Assembly (NCBI GenBank): GCA_932521025.1
Contig: OW051471.1
Location: forward strand, 5,828,001 to 5,892,000
From: Oscheius onirici
Taxonomy: Eukaryota > Nematoda > Chromadorea > Rhabditida > Rhabditidae
DNA: 64,000 nt
Reading direction: 5' to 3'
Each line of letters begins with the position of its first letter. The stretch's first letter is position 1. Shown one piece after another: positions 12,149 to 20,972 of the stretch. The position numbers and the translations under genes are program-made. The notes beneath the pieces are model-generated. The model was not told the origin of the DNA. It did not search any database and saw only the letters and a program-made list of their open reading frames with translations.

Positions 12149-14513
12149 ATGCGTATAGTGCTGGTGTTGGCACTCGTTGTGACAGTATGGACACAAGAAG
12201 AGCATTTTCTCGATATAAAACAGATCGTCAAGGTAAGTCTTTTGAAATGAGAGACCGGGTCTCATTAGATGAGATGAGTATCCGTTATGAAGATTGCCAT
12301 TTGTTCTAGTCCACACTTTTTCCAAAGATTTCGCTTCGAGATCGTGTTTTCTGTTTTTCGAGAGTGAAGATCGGACCCTTTCGAAAACTTTCATCCGCGC
12401 AATGCCCATCGGGATTTCTCGATGTTTTAATACGAATCGCAAGTCCGTTAATACCGCAGTCAGGGGCTTATCCACGCACGGCCATCGTTTAAAAAACCAC
12501 AGACAAATTCCAATGTTTAGGGAACGATCGAGGCTATGCAGAGACTGCCAGAAGCTGCCATACAACAGCAGGCGAATGAAACAACCACGGCCAAGCCGGA
12601 GGATCTGATGAGTCTTTTCAAACTACCTGCTGATATCATGACGAATCTAGCAGTCAATGCTGGCTACATGGATGAGCCGAAGACCAGTACGTATAGACCT
12701 TGGATTGTTGCCAGGTAGTCTGTTTCTATTCCAGAAGAAAGAGAAATATCAGAAATAAAGAAGATGAAGATGACGAGTCTGGTTCGTGGGAAGAGGTAAA
12801 AAAGAAGACGAAACGAAAGAAGAGGCCGGAAGACGATGGTCTTGTCAATCTGAGAGACCTTCTTCGTCCTTTACCCCCTGTTCAACAGCCTTCCCCAACC
12901 TATATCAGTCAAGTACAGGGAGAAACGGGAATGGCTAAAATACAACAAGTTCCGCTTTACAGAAGAGAGGTATCAGGCGATGGCCAAGTGTGAGCCAGTA
13001 GTTGACATCGTCTAACTTGAAACATTTGCAGCAGATTCGTTCCGGTCTATCCAACACCAGTTCCTTCTCCCATCCCTCCTCTGTATCAGCCAACAACACA
13101 CCCCCCTTTCATGATAATGGCTCCTTCGACTCTTCCCCGCCGAGTTCAATCTAGTCAACGATTTGAAGCTCAAACTTTCCCACCCCCTTTCAACCCATTC
13201 CAACAACGCCAGGTAGGTCATACTGATGCTTGTATCAATTGAACTTTGGGCACTTCCGCCAAGGATAATAGCCCCTGTCCCTGCATTCCAAGTGTTAAAC
13301 CAACCTCAAGTTCCTCAACAAGTTCAGCCAGCTCAAGTCGAAGTCCAGCCATCTCAAAGTCTACCGACACAAATAGTCGAACAGGTATTCTATTGGACTG
13401 GTCTCACCTATTTTCATCAGCTCTCACGTAAACCTCTGATGGTGCAACCAGTTCTTAAACGGAAGGAGGAAGAAGTAGCTACGAGAAGACCACAAGTTGC
13501 GATGCCAACAAAAGCTTATAGGGAAGAGGTCAGACCAATGGGGTAAATTAATTTTTATCATTTTAGACAAGCCTGGAAGATACATCAGTTTTGCATTCGG
13601 AAGAGTCAGAGCCTGTCCCGACGGCGGAAAAATCCGTAGTTTCCAAGGTTGGTTTTTTATATAAAAGCTCACATCAATTGCATTAGACCGCCCTCCGTGT
13701 CAGAACCATCGACCATGAATCTGAAACTCACTCCGAAGAGAGTTCAAACAATCATGGAAAGTCCCGAAAGAAGTCTCATCCGGAGAAAAAAAGAATATTG
13801 AAAATTCCGATGATGGACGACGAGCCAACAACTCTTCCACCCACGGCCGAAATACCGACTGAAAAATTCGAAGAAATCATAACTGAGGCTATGATTGCTG
13901 AACAGATTCCCAGAAGAAGAGTTCACGCTAGCAAAACGATCAAATTTGGGAGAAAGGCTAGTCCTCTTGCGCTGGAGAAAAACTGTTCTTTCAGAAAGTT
14001 GACGAAAAGGAAGAAAAGTTGTCGAGTGAACTGGAACAGTTGTCCGATCACGATTCGGAACAAGAGGAGGAGTCGAGCGAAGAGATTACTACAACAACTA
14101 GAGCACCTCGAAGACGAAATCGTCTGTGGAAAAAGAAGACTGTTCGGCCAAAGTCTTCCTTTACAACGACCAGTACAACTACCGAGGAACCAACCACTAC
14201 TCCAGAAGAAATAGAGGAGGAGGTGACTGAACAATCTAAAAAGGACAAGAGGAAGAAACGAAAGGATAAAATGAGGAAAAAGACTAAGAAAACCAAAAAA
14301 CGACGACTAGTCCGTACAACAACCGTAGCACCATTGGAAGTGACAGCTCAACACTGCGCCAATGTGAGATCTTTTGCTCGACAGTTTGAGTTTTACGATT
14401 TGGAACGTTTCGCCAGAAAACATTGCGAGTTCATCGAGAACTACTATGTCGAACTTTCATGTGATCGCGTGGACGAATATTTAGAAGAATGCCAGAGATT
14501 CAGGAGAAACTAG
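12149..14513 (+). CDS. Secreted Pro/Gln- and Thr-rich protein with a C-terminal Cys domain
   Basis: It begins with a signal peptide, MRIVLVLALVVTVW. A basic-acidic segment (EDEDDESG, KKKTKRKK) follows, then a Pro/Gln-rich part (VYPTPVPSPIPPLY, QPQVPQQVQPAQ), then Lys-rich and TTTSTTTEEPTTT mucin-like stretches. The last ~60 residues hold four Cys (AQHCANVRSFARQF, KHCEFIENYY, LSCDRVDEYLEEC), the likely folded domain. About nine exons; the first intron is about 285 nt and most others are near 40. The intron at 13957-13994 seems to use a GC donor. A cuticle or matrix role is inferred only from composition. Confidence 0.6.
13957..13994 (+). other. Probable GC-AG intron
   Basis: AGAAAG|GCTAGTCC ... 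TTCTTTCAG|AAAGTT joins FGRK to KVDEKEEKLSSELE in frame. No GT donor gives an open frame across this point. Confidence 0.5.
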
Positions 14514-14640
14514 AGACCAAATTATCAAATTGTTTAATAAACTTAGCCTTTTTTTTGTTTCATTCCTAACCATAAGATTCTTCTGACAGACAACATAAAT
14601 AGGAAAAAACAAGAAAGAACAATTCTTCGTCTACTTTTGA

Positions 14641-15285
14641 CTAGAATCTGTGGCAGTATTTCGTGTATTCGGTAGTGAACTTGTCCATAGCCTGAGCCAG
14701 TCTCGGATCCTTCTTGCTAGACATGTGCGCTTGGACCGGCTGGGAAAAAGATTGCCTTCAGTGCGGCGGGCAAAAGAAATTCAGCACGCTTTTTTCTGGT
14801 TTTTTTTGTGTTTCCCCAGTCATTGTGAACAAATATATAAGCGTACTGAATTTCTTTTGCCCGCTGCACTGAAGCCATTTTTTTCCCCAGCATATGTCTA
14901 CTTCTTGCCCAACTTGAAGTGGTTGATGACGTAGTTGAGCATCGTCTGGTGCACGTAGAGGTACTGGTGTTCCGTTTGGATCGAGTTGTTCCTCTGACAA
15001 TCAGATATCTGACCAGCGTCTCGTCCCACGGAGTTCTGGAATGAAGCAGTTCGAGAAGAAGATCGACGAGGACGATCGAGCCGATTCTTCCAGAACAATG
15101 AACGACGATGGGACTGTTTTCAGGGTATTGTTTGAGTATTTCACAGAGTTCTATTGGAGCCATGTCGGCCGGAGGAACTCATCGGTCGGTCCTTCAACTA
15201 CTACATTTGTGGGGAGAATGGCCTGGGACAATGACCGAGAGAGCACTGCGGATGACAAAGTTCTTGGTTTAGTTCTAAAATCAAA
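14641..15285 (-). pseudogene. Decayed protein tyrosine phosphatase
   Basis: The minus strand shows a PTP catalytic domain: FVIRSALSVI, then the degraded WPD-loop context TDR*VPPADM, SPIVVHCSGRIGSIVLVD for the P-loop, and NNSIQTEHQYLYVHQTMLNY for the last helices. Damage is clear: two in-frame TGA codons around the WPD loop, a frame change between VRYL and the RNNSIQ segment, and the invariant Arg of the HC-X5-R signature replaced by Ser. No 35-nt intron can remove the stops. A last exon, MSSKKDPRLAQAMDKF, ends at 14641. Upstream fragments may extend to about 16200. Either a pseudogene or a long-inactive paralog; nematodes carry many PTP-like genes. Confidence 0.7.
14753..14877. repeat. Foldback repeat in the PTP pseudogene
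   Basis: Arms of about 38 nt (TGCCTTCAGTGCGGCGGGCA... and its imperfect reverse complement ...TGCCCGCTGCACTGAAG) flank a 50-nt T-rich loop. It lies in what would be the last intron. Confidence 0.65.
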
Positions 15286-15317
15286 AGTCTTCTTTCGGCG
15301 AAACTTTGAGAATACGA

Positions 15318-15440
15318 GGTTTGCAACGCCCTTCCAAGGCTAAAGTTACCTACTACCCCCCCCCCCCCCCCCCCCTCCTTTTTTTTCCTTTGCCTGAACC
15401 ACTTGAACAGACAGACAGGGACCTGGGAGCATTTTAAAAT
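15318..15440. repeat. Interspersed repeat ending GGGAGCA(A)TTT, with a poly-C tract
   Basis: GCAACGCCCTTCCAAGGCTA at the left and GACCTGGGAGCATTTTAAA at the right both recur at the ends of the repeat in the cysteinyl-tRNA synthetase intron (37917-38331). A run of about 20 C lies at 15355-15375. The copy is much shorter than the other. Confidence 0.55.
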
Positions 15441-16263
15441 AGATCAGCCGACTTCGTACCCCATTTCGTACCCCTACAACAGTAATAGAGTTTTCCAAGT
15501 TTTTCCAAGTTCAAAACTAAATTGTTGCCTAAATTCTCGACAGGACATAACTTGTTACCTGTGGCTTCAGAGTGCCAGACCGTAGTGCGACTTGAAACTA
15601 GTGAAAAGGGGATTATTTCGAAAAAAAGGACGTGGTAGCCGGATTCTTCATAAAAATTCGATAAAATAGTTGCCCTCAGATTTGCATTTTGACAGTGCAA
15701 AGGGGTTGAAAAGTTCGAAATACACTTCGGGCGACCTAGCGTTTTAATAAAAGGAGATTCGTTATCCAAAGTATTTTCCATTTGAACTTGTCAATTTTCA
15801 TCAGAAGGTTCTGCTGCTGGATGGCCTGACCCTTGTCTCTTTGATTGAAGACGTCGTCTGGGGTTCTCTCTTAAATGACTCTTCTATGACAGCTGCTGTA
15901 ATTTTATGCTCCTCTTTTCTAATGATCTGTTTCTATCCAGCCATACCGAACCATTGGCAAGATATTGAGAGCAATGATTTTTGGAAGAAAAGAAGCTATT
16001 CTGAATTGAGATTTTTTTTACTTTTGTCAGCTTTCTTGATAAAACATTTCGGAATGAAACCGACGAACTTCGATTTTCAACTGAACGAGTCTCGACACGC
16101 CTTTGGAAGCACTTGACTCAGACCGTGCAGTCGTTGGCCTAGTCTCGGGACAGTCGATTCCTCTCGACCGGTTTGTAATCGTTTTTTGTTCGCATCGCCC
16201 ATCAGTACAGAGGTATGTTCACTGTTTCTGAAAACTTCAGTTTTTAGTTCACTGAAATGTGAG
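15441..16263. other. No intact gene; possible PTP pseudogene debris
   Basis: Open frames on both strands (15434-15781 minus, 15841-16116 plus) show no domain. The minus strand near 16090-16200 has short PTP-like pieces interrupted by stops, possibly the 5' part of the neighbouring pseudogene. Confidence 0.3.
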
Positions 16264-16747
16264 ATGGGACAATTTGGCAGCTCGCCGAAGAAGAACGACA
16301 AACATCCTCCAGAAGCTGTTTGCAGGGTACGAACACTCAAATAGTATTTTTAGAAATTATTTTAGGAACCGGTAACAGTTCGAAACAATGCCGATGCGTT
16401 TCTTCGAAAATATGGGAAATTGTTGAAAGAAAGGGGATTTGTACCAGACTTCTTACTTGTGAGAGAGTCACAGAGGTTGGTGTATTTCCGTCCAAGTCTA
16501 TGTCTGTTCCAGCTCGCAATTTGTTGACGAAGATGGACACATAGGTCATGAATTTTATGAGGAAAAGGTGGACGGCAATCTACGTCGCCTGACACGAATA
16601 ACTTTAAACCTCAAACCGAAGGTAATCAGAGTTTTATAGGTAAAAATCTTTATTGTCTAGGGAACAGAACGTCACGAAATTCCTCGTCTTTCGCCCGACC
16701 TCCCGGTAGTTTTGCTTGAGCTTCCTTCAGACAAACGATCTCAATAA
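16264..16747 (+). CDS. Conserved-looking small protein with N-myristoylation motif
   Basis: Four exons give MGQFGSSPKKNDKHPP at the N-terminus, then NADAFLRKYGKLLKERGFVP, DFLLVRESQS, EEKVDGNLRRLTRITLNLKP and a tail ending in LPSDKRSQ. Gly2 with Ser6 fits an N-myristoylation signal, followed by a basic patch, suggesting attachment to a membrane. The gene has tight introns (37-40 nt) with good consensus ends, so I think it is real, but I recognise no family. Its stop codon overlaps an AATAAA and lies 6 bp from the end of the convergent gene, so the two 3' UTRs must overlap. Confidence 0.55.
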
Positions 16748-16753
16748 ATCGCC

Positions 16754-17366
16754 TCAAACATAGTCCCGTTTCGCAGCAACAATAACCACCTCGGACTCAG
16801 GACATCTTAGAATATTCGTATCGAAAACGTAGCTTTGGAGATGCAGTTGTTCAATAGCCAGAGCGTTGCCCATCGATCGGTCAAATCTGTTTTTGGTTCT
16901 TTTCAATTCTCATTTTCTCTTACCTTTTAGCGGTGACATCGGCTATTGTATCTTCGCAGAAGAGGGCTTTTTGTCTCTGTTGTCGTCGCTGTTCAATTCG
17001 TCTGAACTCTTTATTTCATTAAGAATCTGAACAAACCTTGGGGCGGTCTCATCATTAATATCGAATGCGCCATTCAAACAAGAATTGTCCCCTGTCGCGT
17101 CTATTTTTGACAGGAGAATTGACTTGTCAGGAGACCTACTGCTACCGAAAATTTAAATGAAAAGATAGTTTGTTTTACCTTTTCCTACAAAAAAAACCTA
17201 TCAACAAACATAGTAGAATTATTAGAAAAAATGCAGAGCCCAGCAGAACAAATGCAACAATAGTGGATGTCTGGCCATCCCAATCTTTGAAAAAATTCAT
17301 GACTAAAACTATCTGAAAGAGGCAGTTTGAAAGAATTGATATAAAAGTAAGGACGATGAACAACAT
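16754..17366 (-). CDS. Small protein with two predicted membrane segments, unknown function
   Basis: The first exon encodes MLFIVLTFISILSNCLFQIV and then TIVAFVLLGSAFFLIILLCL followed by CRK, a double hydrophobic hairpin. Three further exons give a basic soluble tail: SPDKSILLSKIDATGD, RRIEQRRQQRQKALFCED and a C-terminus ending in AAKRDYV. Introns of about 35-46 nt are clean. The gene starts 78 bp after the end of the lyase-like gene on the same strand, an operon-like spacing. No family recognised. Confidence 0.55.
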
Positions 17367-17444
17367 GGTTCGATGGCAAAAGAAATCGGTGAGAAACCTT
17401 TATACACTACAGATGAATCACAAAGGACTGGTTCTCACACTTTG

Positions 17445-20361
17445 CTATTTGGTCGATTCCTGTCTGGCTCTCAATTCGTTTACAAGTTTTGCACTTTCCG
17501 CTGCTCCAATGAAGCTTATCTTTCTCCCCTCCACACTCAAAGTTCGAATTCTTCGTTCCGGGGCAGGAGTCAAGCTGTATTGAGCAAGAAGTCGTTGGTA
17601 GGAGACTTCATCGAGAAGACTTTGGTCGGAAACCTAAAGAAGACCACTTTGCAGCCATTAAGACGCAATGTCCTGTAATTTTTAGAGGGGGCGGCGATAG
17701 GGTACTTCTCATGATCCAAATCGGCTCAAATTTGCAGGAGGCACTATTTGGGACCCAAATCGTGCTTTCCACACCCTAACTCAAAAACCAAAAAAATTTT
17801 TGGAAATTTGCTTAATCGATTCAGCGTGAAAAAATACACTTGAAAAGTGTTTTCAAGTGTAAAAATAGTGAAAAAATAAGATTAAAATAAAAAGTTGCGA
17901 AAATACGAAAATACAAAAAAATAATTTCGGCCCAAAAACACACTGGGTAGGCTAATTCACTCATAAATAGCGTGTTTACTACTTATCTAACCTAGTCGAC
18001 AAGAAAAAACCCCTATCGCCGGACCCCCCGTTTTTAGCTAAAATATTACAGACATTGCGTCTTAAACAGGTCACACGGTCGATTGTAACATTCCAATGAT
18101 AACTGACCGTGGAAAGCATTGTGTACAGTCTGGAGAGACGACTCTTTTTGTCTTTCGAAGGATTTGACATCAGATGAATAACAGCCGAAGCTACGTCTCG
18201 AACGAACAACTCTGGAACTCCGTCCTCACAAAAGGCTCGTGTAACTTGAACACGTGCGGCCTTTGGACGGATCAAAGCGTCCACATTCCATCCCTACTCT
18301 TTTCTAGTTTGCCTTCTCTCAACAACAAACCTTTTTCTGTAAATCGTCGACCAAATCGAAGATGTCTACCTTTTCGTGGCTGAATGTAACGATACAGAGA
18401 TCAGCACTACCTCTCAAACAAAGACCGTCTATGGTCAACAGACGATCAGCGAGTTCTCGGGTAGTCTCTACAATCTTCTGACATTCATTTAGATAGCCGT
18501 CTCTCCCCTGAAACTAAAGTTGTTTGTTTAACAGAGATATATACATGGCTGAGAAGAGTTGCCCAAGCCAAAGCCACTGCCCCTCCATCTCTTGTTCCGT
18601 TGATGGTGCTGGTCCAATAAAGACCTTCCAGACCGCCGCCTCTGACAAAGCACTGATGCTTCAGCGAAGAAGAATCTCGATAAAGGAGGACGGAACAAGA
18701 ACTAGGCGACTGTCCATACTGAAACGAGACTTTTCTGATTACTGAAAAGGGTTACATTTCGCAAGTCGATGGAGATTGAGGTGACCCCTGGTAGTCGGAA
18801 GTCGAAGGAGGGAAGACTGAAGTCGCAGTATTCCATGAACGGAAGAAGAAACCCTCCTCCTGCTGTGCAGTCTATATGTAGTGGGATCTTTTTGTCGTGA
18901 GCCATCTGAACAAGTCTTCTGACTATGAAAGAGTCAGACCAGGGTTGTGCGAGCAGAGTTGAAAATGCAAGATGCGAGCAAAAGGGGTCCATGAAAAGTA
19001 ACTGTAATCATCACATTTTTCATTAAATTCCTTTGAGTTTTACTTTATTTCTTCTCTAGCATACAATTTTTATTTTCTCGGGGGGTTCAGTTCATTTTAC
19101 AACTGTTTAAACTGAGGTGCTAGCGTTCACTGCTAATAGGTCTTCTCGCGCTCGCACACAAGAATTGGCTTCGCTCACAACTCTGATTCAGACTCACTTG
19201 AGCCACCTTCTCGATGGGATCAATAACTCCTGTTACTTGGTTTGGAGCCGAAATAACCATCTGAATATTTTATTACTCTGGAGTTTTTTTAGAGACAAAC
19301 CATACAAACATCCTCCGTAAAGTTCTTTTTGACTTGATTCAGATCGAACTCTCCGTTCTCATCAACCGGTATTCTACACAGTGCCATTTTGAAGAGTTGG
19401 GCTGCTTGGTCCAGAATAGGATGTGCCGTTTCTGGTGCAAGTATCGTAGGATTGATTATGCCCTTATCATAAGCAGAATTTCGACAACCTATACTCGAAT
19501 GATAGACAGACGTAAGAAGAGACTGACCGAGACATGCCAGCAGAAGTGTTTCAGACGCTTCGCCAGCTACGATTCCACACGAGTCGGCACTTCCGTGGAA
19601 CATCGAACTAACCATTCGCACAATCTAAAGTCTTTCTTTGAAGAAATCACTAACAGTTCGCTTCACTTCCTCATTCTGTGATCTGAAACTCACTTCTGTC
19701 TCCATCTTACGGACGCCAGGAAAAACGTTAGACTTTGTTGGATCTGAACCGTGAAAAAGCTCGTGAATCTGAAATCGAAACTAATTAAACTGAAAGATTC
19801 TATTTGCACCCTGAAGTAGAGATCTGACTGTTGTTCTTCTATCAACTGATGACTCAGCTTCGTCTGTTTTACCGTCATATGTGTATACTGTTCAGCCTCT
19901 GACACTATATCATCTACTGTGAGTCCCTTCTCAGGAAGAAACTTGTAAAAGTCTCGGACCTGAACCTTTTTCTTTCAGCCGTTGGTTTCCCCCTATGCCT
20001 TGTCATACTGATGTACATCTTCCTCCATTTCCTCTTTGATTCTTTCCATTTCGACGGCCAATTTTCGCTTTACCCATGGTAATGATTTTATTGTTTGGTT
20101 GAAAAGCCTTCTGAACAGCACATTGTCTATTGGCTCCGGAACTTACTGCGACAGACGAAAAATGGATTCTTGGAAGACGGAGGATAGCCAAGATATCAAA
20201 CAACAGAACGAGATCGTGTAGCAGACAATCTGGAAAGGATAAGAACTTTGAATACATGGCTTTGATGGAACCTGCCACGCCTCTTGTTTCTGAAAGGAGG
20301 AATTGAAGACTAGCCTTGCGTTGTCCAGTTGATCCAATACTGTCAATATGATGTTGTCCAT
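17445..20361 (-). CDS. Sphingosine-1-phosphate lyase paralog lacking the PLP lysine
   Basis: The protein follows the lyase from end to end: an N-terminal membrane helix (IVCYTISFCCLISWLSS), PWVKRKLAVEMERIKEEMEE, NVFPGVRKMETE, IVRMVSSMFHGSADSCGIV, PTILAPETAHPILDQAA, TGVIDPIEKVAQ, KKIPLHIDCTAGGGFLLPFM, DFRLPGVTSISIDLR, and a C-terminal SDQSLLDEVSYQRLLAQY. S1P lyase is a PLP enzyme of the ER that cleaves S1P. Here the Schiff-base lysine motif (human DTHKYGYAPKG) reads DLRNYGQSPSS, codon AAT, and the phosphate-binding GGTES motif reads GEASE. Catalysis is therefore unlikely. The frame is otherwise open across about ten exons, so it looks like a maintained pseudoenzyme. The last intron (17626-18113) holds a transposon. 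The start is 2 nt after a TTTAG acceptor. Confidence 0.85.
17658..18065. mobile_element. Non-autonomous DNA element with TTAA ends (piggyBac-like)
   Basis: Terminal inverted repeats TTAAGACGCAATGTCC... and ...GACATTGCGTCTTAA extend about 45 nt with mismatches and enclose about 320 bp of AT-rich DNA with no ORF. If TTAA is taken as the target duplication, it fits the piggyBac mode of insertion. It sits in the last intron of the lyase-like gene. Confidence 0.65.
19960..19998 (-). other. Probable GC-AG intron in the lyase-like gene
   Basis: TATGACAAG|GCATAG ... GGTTCAG|GTCCGAGAC joins EEDVHQYDK to VRDFYKFLPEKGL in frame, matching the lyase spacing. No GT donor lies nearby. Confidence 0.55.
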
Positions 20362-20438
20362 TTCTAAATGACAATTGTAAGAGTTTTATGAGAGATAAAA
20401 TTCTTGAAATTCTCAAAAAAAAAAATTTCAAAGCAATA

Positions 20439-20705
20439 ATGGATGTGTTCACATTTGTGACTGTCGTCAGTCTGACTTTGCTTGGAACGAAACTCTGGCT
20501 GTGCTACATCGAACGCGGAACTCGTGATAGACAAAACAAGGCTACTTTTCTCTCCTACTCAATGGATCCAATGAGAATGGAACAAAGGCAACGGATTCTC
20601 TATCGTCAAATGTTGGGTCAAATCTACTCTTCGTGTCCTGGAATCGTTCTGGCAGAGGAACAATTGAATGTGACTGAAGAAAAGGGACCCAAGACGACAA
20701 TGTGA
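20439..20705 (+). CDS. Small single-pass membrane protein (88 aa)
   Basis: A single exon encodes MDVFTFVTVVSLTLLGTKLW at the N-terminus, one membrane segment, then a cytosol-like tail with MDPMRMEQRQRILYRQMLGQ and a C-terminus ending in EKGPKTTM. An upstream in-frame ATG at 20388 would add 17 basic residues; I chose the second because the first lies in an A-rich leader. It is divergent from the lyase-like gene, 77 bp apart. The family is not recognised; I accept it on length, composition and position. Confidence 0.45.
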   Translation: MDVFTFVTVVSLTLLGTKLWLCYIERGTRDRQNKATFLSYSMDPMRMEQRQRILYRQMLGQIYSSCPGIVLAEEQLNVTEEKGPKTTM

Positions 20706-20972
20706 ACAGCAGTGTTACAAACTTCAGTAAATATGCATTTTTGTGCTTTTAGATACTGTAAGACTTTTACAGCAAGAACCACTACTGACTCCTTTTCTCA
20801 CGTCAGACAGTTCAAACACATAAGAAAAGGTTATTTTTTAGAAACTTTATGAGAAAGCAATCATTGAATTCCGATAAAAACAAACAAAAGGGTACGCAAT
20901 CGATGACGCAGTTTTGCGACCAAAAAAGACCGAGTCGTTTACAAGCTGTTGGTTTTCTACATATTTTCTTTT
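20706..20972. other. Intergenic, no gene recognised
   Basis: Nothing recognisable other than the left flank of the transposon that follows. Confidence 0.4.

Noticed and set aside
15355-15376. Poly-C tract as a functional motif
   Set aside because: Most likely simple-sequence expansion within a repeat; a similar C-run lies at about 40351.
15841-16116. Hydrophobic plus-strand ORF (91 aa)
   Set aside because: No acceptor or start context, and the opposite strand carries phosphatase-like fragments; likely a shadow.
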